Assembly: GCF_018853815.1 (NCBI RefSeq)
Contig: NZ_JAAOMP010000036.1
Span: 62,001 to 126,000, forward strand
Direction of reading: 5' to 3'
Source: Acidithiobacillus sulfurivorans
GTDB lineage: Bacteria; Pseudomonadota; Gammaproteobacteria; Acidithiobacillales; Acidithiobacillaceae
DNA: 64,000 bases
Shown: positions 8,996 through 18,189 of the stretch, one piece after another
How the letters are laid out: each line of letters starts with the position of its first letter
Numbering within the stretch: the first letter of the stretch is position 1
Notes under the pieces: model-generated
Databases searched by the model: none
Told to the model about the DNA's origin: nothing
Seen by the model: the letters and a program-made list of their open reading frames with translations, nothing else
Position numbers and translations under genes: made by a program

Positions 8996-11215
8996 ATGAC
9001 CCAGCAAAATACCTTGCCCACCAATGCCCCCGAGTTTTGTGCGGGAATGCTCTACTTTGGTGAGAACTGGCCGGATTTCGACGAATATGGCAAATCCTCG
9101 GCCATTGCTGCGGATCATAAGGCGATTGCGAATCCCCAGGCACGAGAGGCTGTGTATCAGTCGCTGTTGTTGGCCGATGCCCTGCGTTATTGCACGCTGC
9201 AGGTATGTACCGCCAAGTCGTCCGGTCATCCCGGGGGTTTTGCCTCCAGCGCGGAGGCCTATGCGGCCATGGTCATGCTCGGTCATACCAATATTGTCAC
9301 GGAAGTGGGGCACCACGCGCCCGGCTTTTACAGTGCCATGTTTCTCGACCGCTCTCTGGAAGCTATGGGCATTCAGAACATGAATGACATGATGGCGCGC
9401 TTCCGCGAACAGCATGGTCTGCTGGGTCATCTCTCCGGCGCTATTCCGGGTCTGTTGGCGCCTGCCGGTCCGCTCGGACAGGGGCAACATTTCGCCATGG
9501 CCGGGGCACTGCTGCATCCCGGCACGCTGTTCCCGGTCACCATCGGCGATGGCGGCTTTGGCGAACCGTATGTACTGAGCTCCATGAAACATTTTCACTT
9601 TGCCTATCCCCAGGTGACCAACTATCTGCCGATCCTGGTCTGGAATGGTTTCAGCCAGGAACATCATTCCATGGTTTCGCTGATGAGCAACGAGGAAATG
9701 ATTGCCTACTGGCGGGCGCATGACTTTGATGAGGTCATTCTGATTGATGCCAAGGATTATGATGATGCCGGACAGGAAGGCGCCTATGTGGATTCCACGC
9801 GCTTCTCTTTCGGGCAACGGATGGCTTTTATGGAAGCGGTCTTGAGTGCTGCCGCCAAGGCCGCGCAAAATGCCTTGAGTGGTCGTCACACCGCCTTCAT
9901 CCTCAAGCAGTTGAAGGGTGCCGGTGTGCATGTCTCCGGTGCAAAATCCCACAATTTGTATCCCAAGGACACTTTTGAGTCACCGGAAATCAAAGCTGCT
10001 TTGCAAAAGCGCGCGCTGAGTCCGGAGGCCTGGGCGCTGGTCCGCGACAACTTCTCCCGTGCCGGAGGCGGCCCTGCTGCCAAAACAGCGGTGACCGAGC
10101 ATGTGCTGGAAATCGCCCAATTGGGTGAGTTTCCCCTGCAGGATTTTCCCGTCGGAGAACAGGCGGTGCCTGCCACCGCCATGGGCGCACTGGTCGCCTG
10201 GCTGGGACAGCAGGACCCGCGCTTCGTGGTGAGCAATGCCGATGGTAATGAAGCTTCAGCCATGAAGAACATTAACGATGCCCTGAAAATCCGCCATCCT
10301 ACGGAAGATCCGCTCTATAACCAGCAGCCCGGAGGGCAGGTTTACGAGCCCCTCAACGAAGACGCCTGCGCGGGTCTGGCAGCGGGCCTGGCCTTGTTTG
10401 GCAGTCGTTCCCTGTGGTTGTCCTATGAGTCCTTTGCCATCAACGGCTGGCCGATTATGCAGACGGTGGGTCAGGCGATGGCCGAGCTGCGCCGCAAGGC
10501 TCCCTCGACGGTATGCATGTTCACGGCGGGAGCCCTGGAGCAGGGCCGCAACGGCTGGACCCATCAACGTCCGGAAATCGAAAACTATTTCGCCGCGCAA
10601 ATGCGTAATGGCAATGTGTTTTTACTTTATCCCACGGACGCCAACGTCATCCAGGCCGCCTATGAATATGCCGTGAATAGCGTCAACAAGTCGATGATTA
10701 TCATCGCCTCGAAAAGCCCGCTGTCCGTGCATCTGAGCATGGCCGAAGCGCGTGCGGCAGTCCGCAAGGGAGCAGCAGTTCTTTATGAAGGGGCTAGCGG
10801 CACGCGCGGCACGGTAACTTTTGCCGTCACCGGAGACATGGTGCTGATGCCGGTGTTCGCAGCCCGCGAGATCCTGGAGAAAGAAGGGTACGGGGTGCGC
10901 ATTGTTTCCGTCATCAATCCCCGCCAGTTGTATCGCCCCTCGGATGTGGCCGCGCATACCGTATCTGAGCCGGATACGGATTTCATGGCCGATGCGGAAT
11001 TCCACCAGTTGTTTGCCGGCGACATGTTGCTGACCATCGGCGGTGGCGGTGCCGGAGCGCTGGAGCCGGTGCTCTTGCGCAGTCGCGCGGCACATCGCGA
11101 TACCCTGGCCTGGCAGCGCGGTGAAACTACCGCCAGCGCTGGTGAACTGATGGCTTTCAATGGGATTACAGCAGATGCCATTCTCAGCAAGGTGCGGAGT
11201 TTTGGTGGGCAGTAA
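8996..11215 (+). CDS. Phosphoketolase-like TPP enzyme
   Basis: 739 residues, a little shorter than usual phosphoketolases (about 790-830). TPP-enzyme features include SGHPGGFASS, VGHHAPGFYSAM, the TPP/Mg motif GDGGFGEP followed by LPILVWNGF, and a C-terminal half with LSYESFAINGWPIMQ, NGWTHQRPEIENY and YPTDANVIQAAYEY, which match the order of blocks in Xfp proteins. Classical enzymes cleave xylulose-5-P or fructose-6-P to acetyl-P plus an aldose phosphate. The sequence is divergent and the substrate is not certain. It overlaps the next gene (sugar-acid kinase) and leads a cluster with glycolate oxidase, which suggests a role in 2-phosphoglycolate salvage or C2/C4 acid metabolism. Confidence 0.8.
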   Translation: MTQQNTLPTNAPEFCAGMLYFGENWPDFDEYGKSSAIAADHKAIANPQAREAVYQSLLLADALRYCTLQVCTAKSSGHPGGFASSAEAYAAMVMLGHTNIVTEVGHHAPGFYSAMFLDRSLEAMGIQNMNDMMARFREQHGLLGHLSGAIPGLLAPAGPLGQGQHFAMAGALLHPGTLFPVTIGDGGFGEPYVLSSMKHFHFAYPQVTNYLPILVWNGFSQEHHSMVSLMSNEEMIAYWRAHDFDEVILIDAKDYDDAGQEGAYVDSTRFSFGQRMAFMEAVLSAAAKAAQNALSGRHTAFILKQLKGAGVHVSGAKSHNLYPKDTFESPEIKAALQKRALSPEAWALVRDNFSRAGGGPAAKTAVTEHVLEIAQLGEFPLQDFPVGEQAVPATAMGALVAWLGQQDPRFVVSNADGNEASAMKNINDALKIRHPTEDPLYNQQPGGQVYEPLNEDACAGLAAGLALFGSRSLWLSYESFAINGWPIMQTVGQAMAELRRKAPSTVCMFTAGALEQGRNGWTHQRPEIENYFAAQMRNGNVFLLYPTDANVIQAAYEYAVNSVNKSMIIIASKSPLSVHLSMAEARAAVRKGAAVLYEGASGTRGTVTFAVTGDMVLMPVFAAREILEKEGYGVRIVSVINPRQLYRPSDVAAHTVSEPDTDFMADAEFHQLFAGDMLLTIGGGGAGALEPVLLRSRAAHRDTLAWQRGETTASAGELMAFNGITADAILSKVRSFGGQ

Positions 11216-12545
11216 TCCCCAGGAAACCCGTACCAAAATCATCGTCATTGACGATGATCCCACCGGCTCACAGACAGTACATTCCTGCCTGTTGCTGACC
11301 CGTTGGGACCCTGAAACCTTGCGGGAAGCCTTACAGGATGCTTCCCCGCTCTTTTTTGTTTTGAGTAATACCCGGGGCATGACCGCCGCCCGTGCCGAAC
11401 AGGTCACCCGGGAAATCTGCCGGAACCTGCATGTTGCTCTGGAGCAGCTGGCCAATAACGGACAGCCGATTCAACCGTTGCTGGTGAGTCGTTCGGATTC
11501 GACCTTGCGTGGCCATTATCCGGTCGAAACCGATGTGATGGCCGAGGAGTTGGGACCTTTTGATGCGCATTTTCTGGTCCCGGCATTTTTTGAAGGGGGG
11601 CGCATTACCCGTGACAGCACGCATTATGTCATCCAGAACGGGGTAGAAGTCCCTGCCCATGAAACTGAATTTGCCCGGGATTCGGTGTTCGCCTTTCAGC
11701 ATAGTTATCTGCCCGATTATGTGGCCGAAAAAACCCACGGACGCATTCCGGCGGAGCAGGTGCAACGCTTGCGTCTGGCGGATTTGCGCGCCGGTTGCCT
11801 GCCGCAGCTTTTGGCACTCAAAAATAATGCCTGTGTGGTCGTGGACGCCGTGGAAGCAGCAGATCTGCACGCCTTTGCCCAGGATTTGCGGGCTGCTGCC
11901 GGGCAGGGCAAGCGTTTTCTGTTCCGGAGTGCGGCCAGCTTGCTGACCGCACTGGCCGATCTGCTGCCCCAGCCGGTGCCTGCTGAAAACATGGCACAAC
12001 TGGTACGCGGGGGTAAAGCCGGAGCTATTCTGGCCGGTTCTCATGTGCGTAAAACCACCGAGCAGCTCAGCCGCTTGCTGGAGGACTCGGGTCTGCAAGG
12101 ACTGGAGATAGAGGTGGATGCCTGCAGCGGGGAGGCGGGCAAGAAGCAGTTAACCCATCTTCTCGATCAGGCCGCCAGCCTTCACGCCCAGGGCCTGGAT
12201 CTGGTGATTTTTACCAGCCGCAGTGAACGCCAGTTTACGGATCAGGCGACACGCCTGGCTTTCGGTGAAACCGTATCGGCCTTTCTCATGGATCTGCTGC
12301 GTGGTTTGCCCGAAGATCTGGGTTTCCTCATCAGCAAGGGTGGCATCACTTCCAATGATGTTCTGAGCAGCGGGCTGGCGCTGCGTAAGGCGCGGGTGAT
12401 GGGGCAGATTTTGCCCGGCTGCTCTGTGGTCCAGTGCCCGCATGATCATCCACGCTATCCTGACCTGCCGGTGGTGATTTTTCCTGGTAATGTCGGCGAT
12501 GCCGAAAGTCTTGTCTTGGCACGGCGTCGCCTGCGCGGCCGGTGA
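11205..12545 (+). CDS. Four-carbon acid sugar kinase family protein (DUF1537)
   Basis: A DUF1537/OtnK-type kinase; family members phosphorylate erythronate, threonate or 2-oxo-tetronates. From GTG 11205 (GGAG five bases upstream) it has 446 residues. N-terminal domain: IIVIDDDPTGSQTVH and LLVSRSDSTLRGHYPVE (substrate side). C-terminal nucleotide-binding domain: GAILAGSHVRKTTEQ, ISKGGITSNDVL and FPGNVGD. It overlaps the phosphoketolase-like gene by 11 bases and precedes glcD by 12, so the cluster is one transcript. Its place beside glycolate oxidase is unusual; the substrate cannot be read from sequence. Confidence 0.85.
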   Translation: MGSNPQETRTKIIVIDDDPTGSQTVHSCLLLTRWDPETLREALQDASPLFFVLSNTRGMTAARAEQVTREICRNLHVALEQLANNGQPIQPLLVSRSDSTLRGHYPVETDVMAEELGPFDAHFLVPAFFEGGRITRDSTHYVIQNGVEVPAHETEFARDSVFAFQHSYLPDYVAEKTHGRIPAEQVQRLRLADLRAGCLPQLLALKNNACVVVDAVEAADLHAFAQDLRAAAGQGKRFLFRSAASLLTALADLLPQPVPAENMAQLVRGGKAGAILAGSHVRKTTEQLSRLLEDSGLQGLEIEVDACSGEAGKKQLTHLLDQAASLHAQGLDLVIFTSRSERQFTDQATRLAFGETVSAFLMDLLRGLPEDLGFLISKGGITSNDVLSSGLALRKARVMGQILPGCSVVQCPHDHPRYPDLPVVIFPGNVGDAESLVLARRRLRGR

Positions 12546-12557
12546 CGGGCGCAAGTT

Positions 12558-14030
12558 ATGGCGGGCAGCACTGATTCCGAGCATGCCGCATTTCTTAGCG
12601 CCCTCCGCGCCATATTGCCGGACGATGGCCTGCTGACTCAGAGCGAGGACCTGCATCCTTACGAATGTGATGGTTTGTCGGTGCTCAGGGAGCTGCCTCT
12701 GGCGGTGGTCCTGCCCCGTCATCGAAATGAGGTTCAAGCCGTTCTGAAAATCTGTCAGCAGTATGGCGTGGCCGTGGTTCCCAGAGGGGCGGGCACCGGC
12801 TTATCCGGTGGCGCTCGTCCCAGCGCCGGAGCCATTGTGCTTTCCCTGGCGCGGCTCAAGCAGATTCGGGCGCTGGACACCAGCAACCGTACGGCCCAGG
12901 TGCAGCCGGGGGTGCGCAATCTGGCTATCAGTGAAGCAGCGCGGCCCATGGGTTTGTACTATGCGCCGGATCCCTCCTCCCAGATCGCCTGTACCATTGG
13001 CGGCAATGTGGCAGAAAATTCCGGTGGAGTACATTGCCTGAAATACGGCTTGACGGTGCACAATGTGCTGGCTCTGGAAGTGCTGGATGCATCGGGAGAA
13101 CGTCTTGAGATCGGTAGTCAGGCGCCGGACAGTCCCGGCTATGATCTGCTGGCGCTGATGATGGGTTCGGAAGGATTGCTGGGTATCGTGACGGAATGTA
13201 CGTTGCGGTTGCTGCCGGTTCCTGAAAATACCCTGGTATTGCTGGCGGCTTTTGCCTCGGTTGTAGCGGCGGCAGACGCGGTGAGTGCCATTATTGCGGC
13301 AGGGATTATTCCGGCCGGGCTGGAAATGATGGACCAATTGGCCATAGAAGCCGCCGAAGATTTTGTGCATGCCGGTTACCCCCGCGATGCTGCTGCCATT
13401 TTGCTCTGCGAACTGGATGGGACCGAGGCAGAACTTCAGGAAAGACTGCGCGCCGTGGAAAAGTTGTTACAGCGGCAAGGGGCCACCAGCATCCGTATTG
13501 CCGCTGATGCCGAAACCCGGCTGTTACTCTGGAAAGGCCGCAAGGCCGCGTTTCCGGCGGTGGGTCGTCTGGCCCCGGATTATTATTGTATGGATGGGAC
13601 CATCCCGCGCAAGCGTTTGGCGGAAGTTCTCGAACAAATCGCGATCTGGTCCGCCGAATATGGTTTGCGGGTAGCCAATGTGTTTCATGCTGGCGATGGC
13701 AACCTGCATCCCCTCATCCTCTATGACGCCAATGTTGAAGAGCAGTTGCACGCCGCAGAAGCCCTCGGTCAGCGCATTCTGGAACTGTGTGTGGCGGTCG
13801 GCGGAAGCATCACCGGAGAGCACGGTGTCGGCGTAGAAAAACTGGACAGCATGTGCGTTCAGTTTACGCCTGCCGAGCTGGCCCAGATGCACCGCATCAA
13901 GGCGGCCTTTGATCCCGAAGGGCGACTGAATCCGGGCAAGGCTGTCCCCAGTCTGCACCGCTGCGCAGAACTGGGCGCCATGCATGTGCATCATGGTCAA
14001 TTACCTTTCCCAGGACTGGAGCGCTTTTAA
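12558..14030 (+). CDS. glcD: Glycolate oxidase FAD subunit GlcD
   Basis: 490 residues. FAD-binding PCMH domain: VVPRGAGTGLSGGARPS (about 76-92), GGNVAENSGGVHCLKYG and MGSEGLLGIVTE. C-terminal FAD-oxidase domain: NVFHAGDGNLHPLILYD and SITGEHGVGVEK, which hold the metal and substrate residues. Oxidises glycolate to glyoxylate at the membrane with GlcE and GlcF. In an autotroph using RuBisCO this would clear glycolate from phosphoglycolate. Confidence 0.95.
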   Translation: MAGSTDSEHAAFLSALRAILPDDGLLTQSEDLHPYECDGLSVLRELPLAVVLPRHRNEVQAVLKICQQYGVAVVPRGAGTGLSGGARPSAGAIVLSLARLKQIRALDTSNRTAQVQPGVRNLAISEAARPMGLYYAPDPSSQIACTIGGNVAENSGGVHCLKYGLTVHNVLALEVLDASGERLEIGSQAPDSPGYDLLALMMGSEGLLGIVTECTLRLLPVPENTLVLLAAFASVVAAADAVSAIIAAGIIPAGLEMMDQLAIEAAEDFVHAGYPRDAAAILLCELDGTEAELQERLRAVEKLLQRQGATSIRIAADAETRLLLWKGRKAAFPAVGRLAPDYYCMDGTIPRKRLAEVLEQIAIWSAEYGLRVANVFHAGDGNLHPLILYDANVEEQLHAAEALGQRILELCVAVGGSITGEHGVGVEKLDSMCVQFTPAELAQMHRIKAAFDPEGRLNPGKAVPSLHRCAELGAMHVHHGQLPFPGLERF

Positions 14031-14031
14031 G

Positions 14032-15096
14032 ATGGATCAGCGTGAGTGTTTGCAGGAACAGGTCCGGGAAGCCTATCAGCAGTCGCGTCCCCTGCAGGTT
14101 CAGGGGGCCGGGACCAAGAGCTTTTACGGCAGAAAAACCGCTGATGCTGAACCCCTGCTGTTGCGGGAACATCAAGGTATTGTGGATTACGAACCCAGTG
14201 AACTGTTTGTGACTCTGCGTGCCGGGACGAGCTTGCAGACGTTGCAGGAACAGTTGGCCGAAGCCGGACAGATGCTGCCCTTCGAGCCACCTTTTTTCGG
14301 GGCAGAGGCCACCATCGGTGGTACCTTGGCCTGTGGTTTTTCCGGACCACGGCGGCCTTATGCGGGTTCTGCCCGGGATTATGTGCTGGGTGTGCACATG
14401 CTCAATGGTCTGGGAGAATCTTTGCGCTTTGGTGGGCAGGTCATGAAAAATGTGGCGGGCTACGATGTCTCCCGTTTGCTGGTAGGATCTTTGGGGACCC
14501 TCGGCGTTTTGCTGGAGGTGACACTCAAAGTATTGCCGCGCCCAGAGCGGGAGCTGACCCTGGTACACGACACCGACATGGCTACTGCCATTGTCCGGAT
14601 GAATCAATGGGCGGGCCAGCCCCTGCCTTTGTCAGCCAGTGCCTGGGATGGGAGCCATTTGTACCTGCGTCTGTCGGGGACGGAGAAAGCCGTAGCAGCG
14701 GCGCAGAGCAAAATCGGTGGAGCCGTGCTGGATGAAAACGACGGCATCCTTTTCTGGAAAAATCTGCGTGAACATCGCCATGTGTTTTTTCAGGGAACCG
14801 CAGCACTTTGGCGGCTGGCCGTAGCGCCTGCCACGCCCCCCTTGGCCCTGCCCGGACAGACGCTTATTGAATGGGGCGGCGGACAACGCTGGCTTCGCGG
14901 TCAACGGGATGCTACCGCCCTGCAGGCGCTGGCGGCTGAGCATGGCGGACACGCCACCCTGTTTCGCGGCGGAGATCGCTCCGAGGAAGTGTTCCAGCCC
15001 TTGCCTCCAGCCCTGTTCGCCCTGCATCAACGCCTGAAAAATGCTTTTGATCCGCACGGTATTTTGAATCCTGGTCGCCTGTACGCGGCCCTTTAG
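14032..15096 (+). CDS. glcE: Glycolate oxidase FAD-binding subunit GlcE
   Basis: 354 residues from ATG 14032, two bases after the glcD stop; in-frame ATGs at 13984 and 13993 would extend it into glcD. Family blocks: LQVQGAGTKSFYG, GGTLACGFSGPRRPY, GQVMKNVAGYDVSRL, LGTLGVLLEVTLK and FDPHGILNPGRLY at the end. It is a shorter paralogue of GlcD that forms the second flavin subunit of the glycolate oxidase complex. Confidence 0.93.
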   Translation: MDQRECLQEQVREAYQQSRPLQVQGAGTKSFYGRKTADAEPLLLREHQGIVDYEPSELFVTLRAGTSLQTLQEQLAEAGQMLPFEPPFFGAEATIGGTLACGFSGPRRPYAGSARDYVLGVHMLNGLGESLRFGGQVMKNVAGYDVSRLLVGSLGTLGVLLEVTLKVLPRPERELTLVHDTDMATAIVRMNQWAGQPLPLSASAWDGSHLYLRLSGTEKAVAAAQSKIGGAVLDENDGILFWKNLREHRHVFFQGTAALWRLAVAPATPPLALPGQTLIEWGGGQRWLRGQRDATALQALAAEHGGHATLFRGGDRSEEVFQPLPPALFALHQRLKNAFDPHGILNPGRLYAAL

Positions 15097-15104
15097 AGAA
15101 GCCT

Positions 15105-16355
15105 ATGCAAACCCGGATTGCGCCCCGTTTTGAGAATGACGCCGATATTGTCGAAGCGGACAGTATATTGCGTAGTTGCGTTCATTGCGGTTTTTGCACG
15201 GCAACCTGTCCCACCTATCAGCTACTGGGTGACGAACTGGACGGTCCCCGTGGCCGTATTTATCTCATCAAGGAATTTTTGGCCGGCACTCCCGCCAGCG
15301 CTGAAACCCTCAAACATCTGGATCGTTGCCTGACTTGCCGCGCTTGTGAAACGACTTGTCCCTCCGGGGTACGCTATGCCCGCCTGGCGGAAATTGGCCG
15401 TGAACATCTGGAAAACGAAATTCCGCGTCCGGCCCTCGAGCGCCTGAAGCGCAATATGCTGCGTGCGGTGGTTCCTCATCCCGCGCGTTTTCGTTTGGCG
15501 CTGCAACTGGGGACTCTGTTCAAACCCTTTTTGCCGGAAGCCCTCGCCCGGAACATACCGGAATGGCCTGGCACAGCGCTTCCAGTGCCGCATCCGCTGC
15601 AAGCCGCGACGCCCGTCCAGAGGCCCACGGTGCTTGCCCTTGCGGGTTGTGTGCAAAGCGTCATGACGCCGCAAACCGAAGCGGCCCTGGAGCAGATTGC
15701 TGACCGGCTCGGTTATCAAGTGGAAGTTCCCCCCGAGGCGGGGTGTTGTGGTGCCCTGAGTTTGCATCTCAAAGCCCGCGCTGAAGCGCATGATTACATG
15801 CGTCGGAATATTGATGCCTGGTGGCCGCATATTGTAGCCGGTGCGAAGGCTATTTTGGTGAGCGCCAGTGGCTGTGGCAGTATGGTCAAAGAGTATGCCG
15901 AGGCTCTGCAGGACGACCCCGATTATGCAGAAAAAGCCCGGCAAGTAGCGGCGCTGGCACGGGACCCCAGTGAATGGCTGCTCGAACACCTGGAAGCCCT
16001 GCCGCTGGAGCACAAAAACCGTGGCCCGTTGGCCTTTCACGCGCCGTGTTCACTCCAACATGCGCAACGGGTGCAGGGTAAAGTCGAAGCCTTGCTGGAA
16101 CGCGCAGGCTACCAATTGACGGCAGTTGCCGATGCGCATCTTTGCTGCGGTTCTGCCGGCACCTACGCCATTTTGCAGCCGGAATTATCCCGGCAACTCC
16201 GTCAGCAAAAGCTGGACGCCCTGCAACAGGGTCAACCCTGCTCTATTGCCACCGCCAATATCGGTTGCCAGCTGCATTTACAGGGAGGTACGGAGCTGCC
16301 GGTCCGCCATTGGCTGGAGTTGCTGGCGGAGGCCTTGCTGCCTGAAAAATCCTAA
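15105..16355 (+). CDS. glcF: Glycolate oxidase iron-sulfur subunit GlcF
   Basis: 416 residues. Two 4Fe-4S motifs near the N-terminus (CVHCGFCTATCP and CLTCRACETTCP) and two CCG-type cysteine-rich domains (AGCCGALSLH, HLCCGSAGTYAIL). It carries electrons from GlcDE to the quinone pool. Last gene of the operon. Its TAA overlaps the TAG of the convergent CorA gene (shared bases 16353-16354). Confidence 0.95.
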   Translation: MQTRIAPRFENDADIVEADSILRSCVHCGFCTATCPTYQLLGDELDGPRGRIYLIKEFLAGTPASAETLKHLDRCLTCRACETTCPSGVRYARLAEIGREHLENEIPRPALERLKRNMLRAVVPHPARFRLALQLGTLFKPFLPEALARNIPEWPGTALPVPHPLQAATPVQRPTVLALAGCVQSVMTPQTEAALEQIADRLGYQVEVPPEAGCCGALSLHLKARAEAHDYMRRNIDAWWPHIVAGAKAILVSASGCGSMVKEYAEALQDDPDYAEKARQVAALARDPSEWLLEHLEALPLEHKNRGPLAFHAPCSLQHAQRVQGKVEALLERAGYQLTAVADAHLCCGSAGTYAILQPELSRQLRQQKLDALQQGQPCSIATANIGCQLHLQGGTELPVRHWLELLAEALLPEKS

Positions 16356-17266
16356 TCCAGCCGTAACCAGCCCTTGCGGTAAAATATCCAGGCAGTGAGT
16401 GCTTCCACCAGTACCAGGCCGCCGGTGACGGCGACAAATCCATAACGCCAGTGGGGTAGGGGTCCTAGGGGGACGTTCATGGCCGCCGCGCCCGGTATGA
16501 ACAATGGAATGGTGACCAGAATAATCAGCGCCGCCATGAATTTAAACAAATGATTCACATTGTTGTGTACCACATAAGCGTAAGATTCCAGTAATTCATT
16601 GATGGTTTCCTGGTCGCTGTCCACCTGATCGCGAACCTGTGACAGTTCAATGCGCGTATCTTCATGAATTTCTATGAGATCATGGTCTTCCTTGGGCAGG
16701 AACAGACCGATTTCACTGACCACATACTCCAGCTGCAACAAGCCCAGATCCAGAGCCAGGAGGCGGTCGTGAATATCCAGGCCCCGGTACACCACATCAT
16801 GGCGCTGGGCCTGCCGTAAATCCCGTTCGACCATGGCCATTTCCCGGGCCACAGCGCGCGCAGTGGGCAGGTACAGGCGGGTCACCTCGGCGATAATACG
16901 CAAGACAAGTTCCCAGCGTTTACGCGGTTTCTCAGGATCAATCAGCTGGTTGAGAAAGGGGATTTCCTGATCCGCCAGGGTTACGAAATAACCCGGCACA
17001 AAATAAACGCTGAGGGGCACCAGGGAAAACTGGCCGATGCGCCCATCTTCCGGTATCGGCACCTGAAATTGCAGGGAAATCAGTTGTTCTTCCTTGATCA
17101 GAGGCCGCGATGCCTCGCCTTCCAGGCGTTTGCGCAAGAAGCTTTCGGGAATATCCAGAGTCATGGCCGCCTGGTTCAGTTCCAGGGCCGAAGGATTGAC
17201 CAGGGCCATCCAGCTGCGCCGGTTGGCGTTGCCCGAAAGCAGGCAGTCTCGCGTAATTCGCAGCAT
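16352..17266 (-). CDS. CorA-family transporter paralogue 1 (AMN variant)
   Basis: About 304 residues from ATG 17266 (GGGAG upstream); an in-frame start at 17320 would add 18. Soluble alpha/beta and helical N-terminal part, then two C-terminal membrane helices (FMAALIILVTIPLFIPGAA and YGFVAVTGGLVLVEALTAW). In CorA the first helix ends with the Gly-Met-Asn selectivity motif; here it reads AAAMNVPL, so Gly is replaced by Ala. Last gene of a four-gene minus-strand array of related transporters, 13 bases after paralogue 2. Cation specificity is not known. Confidence 0.85.
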   Translation of the reverse strand: MLRITRDCLLSGNANRRSWMALVNPSALELNQAAMTLDIPESFLRKRLEGEASRPLIKEEQLISLQFQVPIPEDGRIGQFSLVPLSVYFVPGYFVTLADQEIPFLNQLIDPEKPRKRWELVLRIIAEVTRLYLPTARAVAREMAMVERDLRQAQRHDVVYRGLDIHDRLLALDLGLLQLEYVVSEIGLFLPKEDHDLIEIHEDTRIELSQVRDQVDSDQETINELLESYAYVVHNNVNHLFKFMAALIILVTIPLFIPGAAAMNVPLGPLPHWRYGFVAVTGGLVLVEALTAWIFYRKGWLRLD

Positions 17267-17279
17267 GTCTTGCTTCTCC

Positions 17280-18182
17280 CTACATCGCAAAAAAGCCGTG
17301 TTTTCTGGCCCAGATGGCAAACATCAGGGTGGCTCCAAAAACATAGGCAAGCAGGCCGAACCACAGGTAGTGCCAGTGTTCCAGCGGGAGAATGGTCATC
17401 ATGTGAAAAGGCATGATAAAGGCAATGGGCATCATCAGCAGCGCCAGCCATACGGTCATGACCTTCATGACGGTATGCGCATTATTCTGAATGATGCCGT
17501 TGTAGGCATTGGTGACGGTCAAATAACGCTCATAGACCAGATTGACCACATCTTCCATGCGCCGTTGTTCGCGCAGGGCAGCATCCAGCAAGGGATAGGT
17601 CGAAGCTTCGCCGGGCGTGGCCCGCAAGGCGTTGCGCAAAATCAGTCCGGTTTCGCGCAAGGCGATGACCAGCTCTCCCAGATCCCGGTTCAGGACCACA
17701 ATTTCGCGCAGCTCACTGTTACCCATGGCGGTTTTCAGGGCCATACGCAGTTCCTGGAGACGATCCACCAACACCCGGGCGACCCGTTCATGACTGTAGA
17801 TAATGTTGAGCAGAATTCTTTGCAGAAGATCGCCACGGGCATTTTGCTGAAGGCTGCCGAGCCAATCCTGCTGCAGGGTTGCCAGCAGAGCGTCTTCAGC
17901 GATGATGACCAGGCGCTCGGGGCCGTCGTGCTGCACAATCAGGTGGCTTACCCGTGCGACAGTGCCAAATTGGGCATCTTCTTCCAACAGGGCAACGGGC
18001 AGCCGCAAGATGATTTCTTCGCCTTCACAATACAGGCGCTGGTCTTCACTATGGCGCAGCAGATTTCCCAGTCCGCTGCAGGAGGGGGCCTGTTCCGGGT
18101 TGAGCAGAAATAATCCTGGACCCGTGCATGAAGCACTGGAATTCCAGTCACCAAGCGCCATGTCGAAATACCGGGCCGTCAT
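17280..18182 (-). CDS. CorA-family paralogue 2 (GMN motif lost)
   Basis: 300 residues from ATG 18182, eight bases after the stop of paralogue 3; an upstream in-frame ATG at 18221 would overlap that gene. It has the CorA layout with two C-terminal helices, but the loop between them reads MPFHMMTILPL and contains no GMN-like tripeptide. It may be a non-conducting or regulatory subunit, or have other selectivity. Membership is judged from size, two terminal helices, the helical stalk and its place in the array. Confidence 0.75.
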   Translation of the reverse strand: MTARYFDMALGDWNSSASCTGPGLFLLNPEQAPSCSGLGNLLRHSEDQRLYCEGEEIILRLPVALLEEDAQFGTVARVSHLIVQHDGPERLVIIAEDALLATLQQDWLGSLQQNARGDLLQRILLNIIYSHERVARVLVDRLQELRMALKTAMGNSELREIVVLNRDLGELVIALRETGLILRNALRATPGEASTYPLLDAALREQRRMEDVVNLVYERYLTVTNAYNGIIQNNAHTVMKVMTVWLALLMMPIAFIMPFHMMTILPLEHWHYLWFGLLAYVFGATLMFAIWARKHGFFAM

Positions 18183-18189
18183 CGCTGCC

